A stretch of DNA of 64,000 nucleotides, taken from Suillus spraguei (lineage: Eukaryota > Basidiomycota > Agaricomycetes > Boletales > Suillaceae). The number at the start of each line of letters is the position of its first letter. Positions within the stretch are counted from its first letter, which is position 1. The position numbers and the translations under genes were made by a program. Below are positions 12,053-22,932 of this stretch, in pieces. The notes under the pieces were generated by a model that had not been told where the DNA came from, searched no databases, and was given only the letters and a program-made list of their open reading frames with translations. The stretch is from the NCBI GenBank assembly GCA_016800925.1, contig JABCPU010000087.1, positions 62,001 through 126,000 on the forward strand, given 5' to 3'.

Positions 12053-14719
12053 TTAGAAGGAAATAAGGTGATTGTTCCCAGTGTTCGATTTCATGGTAAT
12101 GGTGGCCTCGATTGTGCGATGATCATCATCTGAGGATGGTGAAGGATTTGACAAGGCGCACTGCTGCGATGACCGCCTCATCATCGTATCCCATAGCCGA
12201 ATAGTATTGTCCACCGAACCAGTGATGATGCGACTGCCGTCTAGCGAGAACGACACCGAGTTAACTCCACGAGTGCGCCCCCGCAAGGGCTCACCGACTG
12301 GCTGCAACATCGTAGCATCCCATAGCCGAACAGTATGATCGTCTGAACTACTGACGATGCGAGTGCCGTCCAATGAGAACGAGACCGATGTAACTCGTCT
12401 AGTGTGCCCACGCAAGGGCTCACCGACTGTCTGCCCCGTCGCAGCGTCCCACAGCCGAACAGTGGCATCACCTGAACCAGTGACGATGCGAGTGCCGTCC
12501 GGCAAGAACGAGACCGAGTTAACTAAATCAGTGTGCCCCCGCAAGGGTTCACCGACTGGCTCCCCTGTCGCAACATCCCACAGACGAACAGTGCGATCTG
12601 CTGTACTAGTGATGATATGAGTGCCATCCGGCGAGAACAAGACCGAGTAAATTGAACACATGTGCCTCAAGGGTTCACCGACTGGTTGCCCCGTCGCAGC
12701 ATCCCACAGCCGAATAGTGTTATCTTCTGAACCAGGGACGATGCGAGTGCCGTCCGGTGAGAACGAGACTGACATAACTGAATCAGTGTGCCCCCGTAAG
12801 GGCTCACCGACTGGCTGTCCCATCACAGCATTGTCATCAAGCGCGCGAGAGGTGACGATGAACCGGAAATTCCCTGGGAGGTCTGTGATTTTGGGAACAT
12901 CGGGGTTTGGGTGCTTGCCAGCTAGAATGCGAAGGAGGTCTTCCCGTGTCTCTACTCCACCACTCTCGTCCAGTGCATCGATTGTGATTACGATGGGTTC
13001 CCCACTTTGTCCAGATGACATGTTTAGAGGTTTGATTAGAAGTTTTTGCCACTGCTGGATGATATCTGCCGTCATTCTTAGCGCATTATCGGTCTTAACT
13101 GCATCTGCTAATGCCCGCCTCATCTCCGGATCACGGTCGGCCAAGTCGCGCGCAATCGTAGAAAAGATCTTTTCATGGCGACGGTCTGCTTCTCGCTGGC
13201 GGTCGAAACAGTAACACGAACCAAGCCCTCCCACATCTTTGAACCACTTAGCAATGGTGTGGGCGATGGCCGATTTTCCCTTGCCTGCAGGGCCAGATAG
13301 CCACAGCACGCGTGGAACGTTGTCCCCAATGCTGCTGAGCCAGTCCGTAATCTCGGAAAGGATTTCCGTGCGCGTCCCTTGAAGGCATTCCTTGCTGGTA
13401 TCTAGTCCCGCGCCGTCTGCATAAGTCATACCGCTGAGGTCCAATGTTTCTTCTAAAAAGGCGTGAATATGTGTCAAGTCACGAGGACGTCAGAGACCTC
13501 ACCCATGTCATGGACGTGTATGGCTATGTCGTGGACTCGTATGACTACGTCGCGAGTAGCCTGGTCCCGGAAGTTTTGCATGAGCATCTCGAACATATCA
13601 TTGTACTTTTGGATTGTATCTGTTGTTTCCGAGATGACGTTCTTTCCCAGTCTTGTCCCTGTGATGATAGTAGAAGCTTGAGATGTTAGAGAACGCAACA
13701 GCTTGTCAAGACTTACAAAAGTTCTTGGTCTCCGAATAATTTTTGATAAAATTGGCGCATTCACGAGTCTGCTGAGAAATCTTTGCAAGGATAGCGCCCA
13801 TCGATGAGATTTTGTTTAGCATGTCGTCTTGCGTTATGAAGCTATAAACTTCAGATATCTTCTTGAGAAGGTCAAGTACCGCTTTGTCGCAATCTGCTTG
13901 AGCCAGAATAATCTACATAAGTGATTGTTGAGTAACAGTGGGAAATCAGGAGAGAGAAAAGGAAACCATACTTTGGCTGCACAAGATAACACGCCCAGTG
14001 CCATCTTTGCATATGGATGTACCTGTGGAACAGGATTAGGTCGGTTGTGCTGGACAGGAAGCCTGCATACATTTGCAATCTCTGCGATAAGAGTGTCGAA
14101 TATCTTGAGGGGTTTGAGATATGTATCCTGGAAACTGTCAACAGCATCGAGATCCCCCTGTGCGCCTTGGACAACAGAATCCACGGTTATCACAGGTCCT
14201 GGAAGTAGATGCATGTGCTTTGCAGCTTCTCCAGTATCCTGAAGTGCCGATTGAGTATCAGCCTTCAATTCCACGCCAGAGGTAGGCGCCTGAACCTGAG
14301 TGATACCAGACATTAGAGAGAGCGCAGAGGCTGGAGGACAGGGTATGAGAAACTACGTACGTCGACATTTGGGGTCGATGAAGACTGTTCATGATTGGGA
14401 TTCGCATTCGGGGGAACAGGGCTGTGGCTGCGTGAATTCTTCGAGCGCTTATGCCGATGTTAGTCGTATTCCAGGACAGTCGATATGCATGCTCGTGAAC
14501 TTACAGAGATCCTTAATTTCACATTTTCCTTGACCTTGCCGAGAAACTGACCGACTTTGTTGCGGGGTCGGTGCTAGATGAAGGATGCATCGATGTCAGT
14601 ATTTAGAGTGAAATGAAGTAAGATAAACCACGTACTGAGCTTGTAGGACCTGTTGCTTCGCTAGTTGTGGGGGTTTCTTGAGCGGAATCCTTCTGAGTTG
14701 ATGAATTTCCTCTTCTCAT
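12053..14719 (-). CDS. STAND-derived protein C: N-terminal exons, half NACHT fused to five WD40 repeats
   Basis: Paralogue of gene A with a fully open model: 14719-14636, 14573-14505, 14447-14361, 14295-14071, 14022-13972, 13912-13717, 13658-13503 and 13452-12053. This is 2268 nt and 755 residues. The exon lengths 84, 69, 225, 51 and 196 equal those of gene A. Walker A (GPAGKGKS), Walker B (VITIDALDES) and RFIVTSR are present. Directly after SRALDD the sequence jumps into WD40 (NAVMGQPVGEP), deleting the NACHT C-terminal half, the linker and its intron. Five diverged WD40 repeats follow; the second lacks part of the GH motif. A TAA near 12053 stands where gene A has TCA, and the tail homology continues beyond it. 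The product is therefore truncated by nonsense. Five blades would be unusual for a closed propeller. Confidence 0.8.
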
Positions 14720-14829
14720 CGTGATTGTGAATAGCAACTGAGGATAAGAATCAGTAGGAACTTATATAAAACAACAGGTCATTATGGAACAAGCCTCGAG
14801 ACAAGTATCTGATTCGAGAATGCAATATA

Positions 14830-15970
14830 ATGATAAGGTTTATACCCACGCTGTCTTATCATATCGACGAGCGAACGCATCAACCTTTCCTACGCAGTCA
14901 CCGCACCCTCAACCTACATATCAGATACCATCACACCGCAGTTTGATTATGGGATCAATCTACATTCAGATGATCTCTCCGGCTCCTTAATAGTTGTCTT
15001 CCCGCCACATATGCAGCCCCCAAAACGCCCTACCATCTTGGTCTGAAGATGATATTCAGCTGGCAGTTTCTTCGCTACGACACAATCCCGTGGCTGTGAA
15101 TCTGGCTTCGAAATTTTAAGAGCAGATCACACGAACGCTGCTCGTTTTGCGCACTACCAGTTACATTTGCCTTGCATCATATTCCCTGTCACAGAAGCCC
15201 GACTTATGCTTGGCAGACAATCGTGCTTGTCCGCCCATAGAGTCGCGACCTCCTTGTGCTGCATGACTCAGCGCAGTGCGGACAACACAAGCATAGAACA
15301 TTGGTTCGTCCCCGAATCTCCGTCTTACGAATCACTCCCTACAACCGATACATCTTGTCGTCCGAGCCCGCAATCATCCGTCATTTATCGGGGTCCTCAA
15401 TATACCTTTGAACTCTCGCAGGGGTATCACAATTGGAATGAGCTGCGATATTTCACTGGAGGTTGATGGTGTGGAGCACGGTTCAGAGATTGTGGGTGTC
15501 TTTCTCTAAGTTGCAAAGGTGCGTGTATTGCGTTCTATTCATGTTACTCTTCACTACCCTAATCTTCCTCGTTTCTATGAACGCCCAAGATACCAGGCAG
15601 TTCGCCATCACTGTTTCATGATCCCTACAACCGCCTTCTTCGACAGCACTGAGTGCATGCGTCCGACTTATATCTCCACAGCTTCCAGATTATATCCCTT
15701 CCTATCAAATGGAAATAGTGCTATCTATCCTAAATAGATCACGCGATTCTGTCATCTGCCACGTTGGTTCTGCTAGTTCCGTCAGCAGAACTACCTCAAA
15801 ATAGGTAGTTCTGCCCACAACGCTACTGCCATGATTTCACGGTCTTGCTCCATTTTATGGGGAAGTTGAATTCTTGCACTCGCGATGACTCGAATTGCAA
15901 CCATCTCGTCATCACTTTTTCGAGGAGGACTGACGTGGCTAAAGTTCCCAAACATTGCCAGCGCGTTCGC
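14830..15970. other. Spacer upstream of the aspartic protease; weak ORF and a hairpin
   Basis: No family is recognised. An open frame on the plus strand at 15167-15466 (99 residues, Cys-containing) has no homology I know and no clear splice partners. A perfect 12 bp inverted repeat lies at 15785-15814 and is listed separately. Confidence 0.4.
15785..15814. repeat. Perfect 12 bp inverted repeat, 6 nt loop
   Basis: GCAGAACTACCT at 15785-15796 is followed after CAAAAT by its exact reverse complement at 15803-15814. It lies about 210 bp upstream of the protease ATG. It could be a protein-binding palindrome, a remnant of a small inverted-repeat element, or chance. Confidence 0.75.
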
Positions 15971-15974
15971 TAGT

Positions 15975-15985
15975 ACATATATAAT
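15975..15985 (+). promoter_or_regulatory. TATA-like box of the aspartic protease gene
   Basis: ACATATATAAT lies about 40 nt before the ATG at 16021, a usual spacing for a fungal gene with a short leader. It agrees with the start chosen by the signal peptide. Confidence 0.5.
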
Positions 15986-16020
15986 GGGTTACCGAGTATG
16001 ACATGACTTTCCAGTAAACA

Positions 16021-17482
16021 ATGTTCTCCGCTTCATCCTTATTGACACTCCTGGCTTTGTCAATCACGGGATCGCCTGTTGAAGTTCTCAATTCCCGTAT
16101 CACTCTCCCTATGACCAGGAGGCTAAAATTCTCCAATAGTACCAACCTCGTGCAGCAGGATGAAGCTCGCATGGCGGCCTTTAGAGACTACAGCACGCAT
16201 GGCCGACGTGCTCATGTTCCTGTGCAAAATGATCAGGTTGGCTACGTCGTATCAGTTGGTATTGGCGCTCCCCCTACAACCTGTAAGTTCAACGCTAAGA
16301 AAACGTGCGGCTGCTAATGTATTATTGAAGACAAATTGGTTGTCGACACCGGCAGCGCGAACACATGGGTTGGCGCCAACACTCGGTACGTGGAAACCGA
16401 TACCAGCTTCAACACTGGACGGCTTGTGGGAGTAACCTACACGTCTGCTGCCTTCTTCAGAGGTATGACATACAACGATATCATAAGTTGAAAATACCCA
16501 CAATTATCTATAGGAGTTCTATGGACTGATACCTTCACTCTCGCTAACGAGTTCACGATCACCGGGATGTCAATCGGTGTTGCTTCTGATTGGGAGGGCT
16601 TCGTTGATGATGGCGTCCTTGGCATCGGGCCTACAGCCTTGACAATGCGCACGCTGGGAGATTCTGCGACAGACACGATCCCGACTGTCACTGACTGCCT
16701 ATGTAACGAAGGCATTATTTCTAAACCCCTTGTTGGTATCTTTTTCCGGCCTGCCACTACGGATGCAGACAACGATGGAGAGCTCACCTTTGGTGAACCT
16801 GACCCCACCATGTACATCGGCAGCATTGGATACACGTAAGCTACCTCAGCTCCTGGATTAATTCAATCCGATAGTAATTGCTTTGTTTCAGTACTGTCAC
16901 CGCCACCCCCCGCTCAGCGAGGTATTGGGGTATCGATCAGAGGATCACATACGGCTCCATGGAGATCTTAAGGTCCACCGCTGGTGTCGTCGACTGTGGT
17001 ATGACCTTTCTTTTCCTCGCCTCCGGTGTGTATTTAGAATGCAACGAGTAATGATGGTCTAATCAGCGTTCGACAGATGCCTATGAGAGATACCAGACTG
17101 CAACCGGTGCTGATTTAGATCCGGTAACTGATCTTCTCACTGTTACCCCTGACCAGTACGGTGCCCTGCAGGACTTGGACTTCCATATTGGCGAAGTACG
17201 TCAATTCTGTCAGCCCTCATACCCCTTGTTCACCATTTTGCACAGGAAACCTACAGTCTCACCCCTAATGGGCAAATCTGGCCTCGTTCTCTCAACTCCG
17301 TGGTTGATGGTTTTGAAGATTTTATATTTCTCATCGTTAAAAACCTTGGCAGACCCACTGGCTCAGGGCTTGACTTCATTAATGGCTACGTATTCCTCCA
17401 GCGCTTTTACACTGTGTTCGATCCCAGCGACTTGCGCGTCGGTTTTGCCATAACTCAATTCACTGATGCCGACACCAACTAA
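16021..17482 (+). CDS. Secreted aspartic protease, polyporopepsin-like (peptidase family A1)
   Basis: Exons 16021-16282, 16331-16462, 16514-16835, 16892-17025, 17077-17195 and 17246-17482 give an open frame of 401 residues. All five introns are 48-56 nt with GT-AG ends. A hydrophobic signal peptide (MFSASSLLTLLALSITG) and a propeptide precede the mature enzyme. The first catalytic motif is VVDTGSANTWVG, the flap Tyr lies in VTYTS, and the C-terminal end GLDFINGYVFLQRFY matches polyporopepsin-type enzymes of wood-decay basidiomycetes. The second catalytic motif, normally D-T-G-T, reads VDCGMT. The Asp is kept but the conserved Thr is Cys. Activity is therefore uncertain; the enzyme may be weak or altered. 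It would act outside the cell at acidic pH. Confidence 0.9.
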
Positions 17483-18680
17483 TATGGAATTATCAAAGTA
17501 AGTATACGAAGTTTTTCAGACGCAAAGCAGCATTCTCAAATAGGCTATGGAGGTCTTATTCCTTGGTTAGGTTTCTGTATGATTATATTATAGCAATACA
17601 AGTGCGCGCAGCTCGTCTTGTAGCAATACTTTCAAGTCAGCACAACAGACAACCGTGACAGGTAAGCTACGTACACCGACATACAGAACTGTTGTTAGAG
17701 ACCAACATTATCTCTAGAATTAAGTGTATTTTCATGTGCTCCTCTGACACGAGACTCTACTCACCCGGACTGATTCGACCTATGAAACGATTCTTAGCGA
17801 GATGGCTGCTCTGGTCATAGCATAGACACACCTCTTATCCAAATGTAAGTGCTAAAAATACATGTAAGCTATCATGCTCACCCCAATCATATATCGCTAC
17901 ATGAAAGGTGGCAACTGCGAAACCGTAGATTGAGACATCAGCTTTAACACACGACTGCTCTCCACGAACCTTTATGTAAAATAGCTCAAAATAAATAAAT
18001 AAATGAATTGATTTAACGGCCACCAAATAGGATCATTTGAGACTACGATCATATTGGTAGAAATTAGATGGTTGGGTGAAGGTCATAGGGGAACTTAGTG
18101 GACGTATGCTGATGGCGTTCGCAGTAGATCATCTATACCACAATCATCATATGCTTGGATCACGGGAATGAGATCGAGAGACGATGATACCCGTTCCTGC
18201 ATCACTTACTCGAAGTCAGTATTTGAAGATGAACTCAATCTAGGCGCTCTACGAGTCGTAAAGAGTTTCACAAATAAATTCAAAATCTTCACCACAAATA
18301 GACTCGAGGTTTTACTGAGGCACGGATCTGAGTTTGCACAAAGGAGAATGAGTTCACAACGCAACTGGATTACTGCAAGCTGAAGCTCTTTTCTGGCATT
18401 CAGATCCGACTATATGTGGCTCTGGGATGATCTACAGTCGTTATCATGTCTTCGAATTTCAGACGAAAATTCACATACTGGCGGTAAAGAGACCTGGATC
18501 GACATAGACAACTTTACATAATAAAAGGGGTGAACAAACTTGAGTGTACTCGCTGAGCATCGTCACGGTGAGGCCAGAACGCCAATTTCCAATTGTTTAT
18601 ATTTGTTTACGCGTCACTAAACCGCTTTCGTGTTTCGCTTTCTTGGAGCCTTGCTTTCAACATTTGAAAATTGACGCGAT
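17483..18680. other. Spacer with no recognised gene
   Basis: About 1.2 kb between the protease and gene D1. Frames are short and contain no known motif; the stretch near 17980-18005 is an AT-rich run of AAATA-type repeats. I see nothing supportable as a gene. Confidence 0.5.
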
Positions 18681-18781
18681 GATGCTGGATTTGCAGAGGG
18701 AGCAACTATTGTGTTTTGTGGATTTCATGGCCATTCAGGTACCCGCTAAGTCCAATAGCTGTGGACGGACAATATGGGCAG

Positions 18782-18787
18782 TATAAA
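18782..18787 (+). promoter_or_regulatory. TATA box of gene D1 in a conserved promoter
   Basis: GGGCAGTATAAATGTGCA occurs here and again before gene D2 (TATAAA at 22071-22076). About 140 bp around it aligns between the two paralogues (roughly 18690-18840 and 21970-22130), including TGTGGACGGA. The conservation marks it as the shared core promoter. Confidence 0.75.
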
Positions 18788-18835
18788 TGTGCAGAACGTA
18801 GTCAGGCTCCTCACTGCTAAGCCTTCTTCACTTTA

Positions 18836-19540
18836 ATGGTGAGCAATCCTCTCTGTTCATCTCTCCTCTTCACTGACAAGTTATCTAGCCTAAATTTACT
18901 GCACCCCCGCACGTGAGCTTGCACCTTCCTTCTGACTTGTCATCCTTTGGAGACGTTTGCGTCGAGTCGGATGCCACCAATAATACCATCGACTCAGAAG
19001 GTGATCACGCACTCACTGATTTCGGCATATCCCTCACTGAAAAACAAATTCTTGGCTCAGCTCCAAACCAAATTCGTCGCCTCAACCGTCTGCATTTAAA
19101 GGTGAAGTGCCTGCCATTTCCCAAGAATCGGTCGAGTGTCCAGTACAGTCCAAAGGTGCGTATCGCTTTGACCTAGTTCGCTCTGCATTCCTACTAACGG
19201 TCTCCAACAGAATCCAGCTAGGAAATTCTTTGGTTCATCAGAGTCTTCAGCAGCTCCGTCTCCTTTGTCCCCATCTTTTATCGATGCTCTGAAGAACTCC
19301 ATGCGACTGGGCAAGCGATGCGCTGATCAGCGTTCACAATCAGACGCTATTGAGGTAGAAATCCGAGCTCATGCAGCTGACTCACAAGCGTCTATCCCAA
19401 GTGGCTCGAGTGTTTCACGCAACTACAAACCAGGGCAATCGATGATTGTAAAAGATCTTCCTTCCGTTGCCGAGGCAGTCACTGGATGGAAGAGACTGCC
19501 TCCCAGGTTACCGATTCCGAAGTGGGATGTTGATGATTGA
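18836..19540 (+). CDS. Unknown protein D1, paralogue of D2
   Basis: I do not recognise the family. The model is exon 1 ATG only (18836-18838), then 18889-19155 and 19211-19540, an open frame of 199 residues. The ATG sits directly against the donor GTGAGC of a 50 nt intron with a CTGAC branch-like site. After splicing the frame opens as MPKFTAPPHV. The position where D2 has an internal ATG is GTG here, so a start inside exon 2 would not work for D1. The protein is polar and contains a basic stretch (IRRLNRLHLKVK). It ends in LPIPKWDVDD, shared with D2. No signal peptide or membrane segment is visible. Location and role are unknown; the basic and acidic blocks would fit a nuclear or scaffold protein, but this is only a guess. 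Confidence 0.6.
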
Positions 19541-19883
19541 GTCTCCTTGCAGAATATTCATTTGTTGATAAGCATGCTGTATCGCTTTACATACCCGACT
19601 CCAGCGTACAATGAAAGTTCGGGCCTGAGGGATGTTCCCCACAGAACCTGGGTAACATGAGTTTGGCCTTTATTCGCATACGACCATGAGTTGATTGGAC
19701 ATAAGAGTCTGAACCTGTCAAAGAATACTGTGATATCATATGTAACTACATATACATATTTGGGAGAGGTGTGCAGTCTGACGAGAAAATAACAAAGAAC
19801 AAGAAAGAGCCAACAAAAGATCAAAAAGAATCGAGATGCATGCTGCGTAACAGACAACCGAGCTGACTTGCTTTTGAACATCC

Positions 19884-20932
19884 TTACCATTGCAGACGCC
19901 TACGTACACATTCTGCAACATCATTTCGAAGCTGTTCCTCGTCAATTCCCATGGGGGAAGGCAAGTTATTCCATATCGCATACAAAGTGTCCTTGCAAAC
20001 AATGTAAGTTCTCTTGGGAGAGATATTATTCCTCTCAAGGTTCGTTTGCACATTCTGGTATGTTTCATCAATGAACCTCCCCTAAGTTTCAGTTCTGATT
20101 TGCTGGAAACGAACACACGCCTCATCGTCAGCTTGAAAGAGGTTGAACCCTCGTGACATCCCCTCCAACGCCAAGTTATTGATGTGCTAGTCTGACGAGC
20201 AATGAACACCTCGATGTTGGTGAACTGCTCGCAAGCCCAGAGGATGGCAAGATCAGAGTTCAAGAAACGAATTTCAATTAGCAGGATGATGCAGTCAAAG
20301 ATGTAGAGGCCCGACTTATTGAAGTACTGCCAGTCAGGCATATTCTGAGTGCCCGCACCAGGAAAGTCATACCAAAGGATCCGGCCCAGGGAGGTTGGGC
20401 ATGGATCAGTGTGTCTCGTGACCATAGCAGTAGTCTCAACAGTCCCCATAGGAGCAGCAATGGGATCATCGCTGGGCAGGCCGTGGACGGCATTAATAAA
20501 GGATGACTTCCCACTTCCAGAAGAGCCGATGACCGCAAGGTGGAGGAAGTCTGGGCTGTAATGATGCCGGGCTTTCATCCGAGCAATATCCTTCTGAGAT
20601 GGCCCATGGGCAGCACTTGAGGCGGGATCCTGCAAGCCACCGATGCTCTATCACTAGCCTCGCTTCCTCTGCTCTCTGAAGAGCGTCTGCAGCTTCAGCT
20701 ACTGCCCGTTCAGATTCCTCCTGGTGCCTCCATGCATTTTCAGTTGTTCTTTTCGCCGTACGACTGGCGGTTTCTTCATCTTCAACATTACCCTTCGCCG
20801 CATTGAGTGCTTTTCTAGCTCCCTGTTTGCTACCCCAAGTTGGGGTACCAATAAAGCTATAACAAGGTATGGGGCGACAGCAGCAACTGGGGCTGGAATT
20901 TTATTTGGGACTGTGATAGCACTTTGGAGCAT
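19884..20932 (-). pseudogene. Decayed IRG-like (interferon-inducible-type) GTPase
   Basis: On the minus strand the segment around 20560-20270 encodes a P-loop GTPase with G1 GSSGSGKSSFINA and G3 DFPGAGT. It resembles fungal IRG-like GTPases, which carry a hydrophobic N-terminus, a coiled coil and then the G domain. Upstream (20932-20640) a hydrophobic start and a heptad-rich segment (ARKALNAAKGNVEDEE, QRAEEARL) lie in other frames. Downstream, HINNLALEGMSRGF and RFIDETYQNVQTNLERN are again frame-shifted. The lesions I can place are a frame change near 20645, a small deletion plus in-frame TAG at 20187-20189, and a second TAG at 20082-20084. No introns of usable size explain them. Two nonsense codons plus frame changes make this a pseudogene rather than a sequencing slip. 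Confidence 0.75.
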
Positions 20933-20949
20933 GCTGCACTGAAAAAAGA

Positions 20950-21960
20950 GGGGGGGGAGGATTGACACTGAGAAGGGTTGTGTAGTAATGTGTTCTCTGT
21001 CTACGTGCAGTGCAACCTAGACCAAGATTAGCTGACTATAGACTGTAGAATTTGAAGCTTCCCTCACCTCAAAGAATTGTAGTACTACAGTGATGACAAC
21101 TCTGCAGGCACAATGAACGATTGGAACACAGCCTAGTATGCGAGTGGGGGTTTTTATAGTACTTGTCAAGACAAACACGAGACCAGCAAGAACCAGGCCT
21201 ACCACTCAGAAGCAAGCTTCGCCAGAGAGTTCACACAGCTTCTGATGCATCAATATTTGTTTTGCGCCATGAGCACTTGTGGAGGCATACACCTGCCGAC
21301 AGTGAAGCCATAGATCAGACCCGGAGATGCATTTAATCATGATGAACCCAAGTTGCCCACTCACTGGCAGGCGCCCTTACTAGAATAATTTACATAATTA
21401 TCTTTGACCGGATTTTAGGTTTATAACGTAATGGTCGCTCGGCGCTGTACTGAACGTTGAACTGTCAACCCAGGTTTAACGTTTAGGTTCAGCAGACTGT
21501 CACTGTGCTCATCACCATCGCGCCTCCCGCCGCCTATGTTTCAGACTGTTCATTGTACCTACATGCATGCCCTGCCGTTACCGTAGTACGCCGTACATGA
21601 CTCAAACCCCACACCTCGACTTTGCCTTATACCCCAACACTCCCCGCGCCAGTCTCTACCCCGACATTCACGATTTAAATTAGTTGAGAGTAATTCAAAT
21701 TCAATGTGCTTTGTGGGATTGTTCATACAAAATTTTATAATTTATCGATATGATGTGTGGCCTGCGCACCAGCATCTCGCCCATCATATAGTATTCACTC
21801 GCAGTCCCCGGAGAATATGTAGTGGAGATACACCAGTGGCCACAGATACTCAAAAGGTGTGTCATACAAACTTTGATGTGTTGCCCTTGCTAACAGACAT
21901 CAAAGTTTCATGGCATAGATCACGACCACCGCGTTGTTAAGTTACCAGTTAGCCTCCCTT
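20950..21960. other. Spacer with no recognised gene
   Basis: About 1 kb between the GTPase relic and the D2 promoter. It contains a poly-G run near 20946-20958 and AT-rich stretches, but no supportable exon on either strand. Confidence 0.5.
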
Positions 21961-22070
21961 TGACTCAATTTGCATGCACTGTAGAGAGGGGACAACCATT
22001 GTGGTTTGTGGCCTTAGTGGCTAATCGGTACATGCACAGGTCAATGCTTGTGGACGGAAGACATGGGCAG

Positions 22071-22076
22071 TATAAA
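22071..22076 (+). promoter_or_regulatory. TATA box of gene D2
   Basis: Same core-promoter sequence as before D1 (GGGCAGTATAAATGTGCA), 50 nt upstream of the ATG-only exon. Confidence 0.75.
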
Positions 22077-22125
22077 TGTGCAAGAATATCGTTAGGTTCC
22101 TCGCTGCTAACACACCTGCAATTCC

Positions 22126-22770
22126 ATGGTGAGCATTATTAATCTTCCCCAGTGTTCTCTCCGCTGACAAGTCGTTTAGCCTGAATATACCACATCCGCA
22201 CACATGTCCTTCGAAGACGATTGCGCCGAGTCGGATGCCACCAATAGTCCCATCGACCCAGAAGACGGGTACACACTCACCGCTTTTGGTGAAGTCTCCT
22301 CCAACCAAGGAATACTGCGGTTCACTCCAAACGACATTCGTCGCCGCAACCGACTGCGTTTGAAGAAGAAACATAAGAGTGCCCAGCACAGTCTGCAGGT
22401 GAGCAATGTTTTTGCATCGTTAGTTGTACCCTTATCGATGGCTATACGACAGATTTCGAATCTGACTGAAAAATTCTGGGACCCATTGACATCTTCACTG
22501 ATTCCGACTCCTCTATCACCTAGAGAGTTTTTCAATAGACTCAGGCACTCTGTGCGACGTGAGTTTCAGCGCGCACAAGCACAAGCTGCTGAGGCAGAAG
22601 CTCGATCTCGTGTAGCTGATTCAGGAGAGTCAACCTCCGGTAACTCAAGTACCTCATGCGATTACGAACCGCAGCAGTCGATGATCGCGAAGGTTGTCCC
22701 TGAACTGACGAAGGAACGGAGGAAACTACCTTCGAGGCCTGCAATTCCGAAATGGGATGTCGATAATTGA
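22126..22770 (+). CDS. Unknown protein D2, paralogue of D1
   Basis: The model is ATG at 22126-22128, then 22180-22398 and 22453-22770, an open frame of 179 residues. As in D1 the start codon abuts the donor GTGAGC, and the first intron is 51 nt. An internal ATG at 22204 would give a slightly shorter product, so two starts are possible here but only one in D1. Shared segments with D1 are ESDATN, IRR.NRL.LK, an IPTPLSPREF-like block, a GQSM/QQSMI block and the C-terminal IPKWDVDN. Between these the basic helix FNRLRHSVRREFQRAQAQAAEAEARS (22530-22610) looks coiled-coil-like. Function unknown; no membrane segment. Confidence 0.6.
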
Positions 22771-22932
22771 GTCGGTGTAGTCGTATTATATACTGTATTT
22801 CAATACCTGTATTGTGAACAACGTCATGTAATTTGCTACGATCAAGTGCTCATTCTTACATAATCGACTGACTTTAAGACACGTCTCTACACTAAGTAGC
22901 ACTGCTTGAAGCCATTCATCACAACCAAGGAA

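Noticed and set aside
18540..18600. Short similarity of GTACTCGCTGAGCATCGTC to the WD40 linker region of gene A
   Set aside because: Only about 20 bases match, with no extension on either side; likely chance.
18900..18930. Loss of the start codon in D1 (GTG where D2 has ATG)
   Set aside because: Both genes have an upstream ATG directly before an intron that splices in frame, so the internal position is not the real start.
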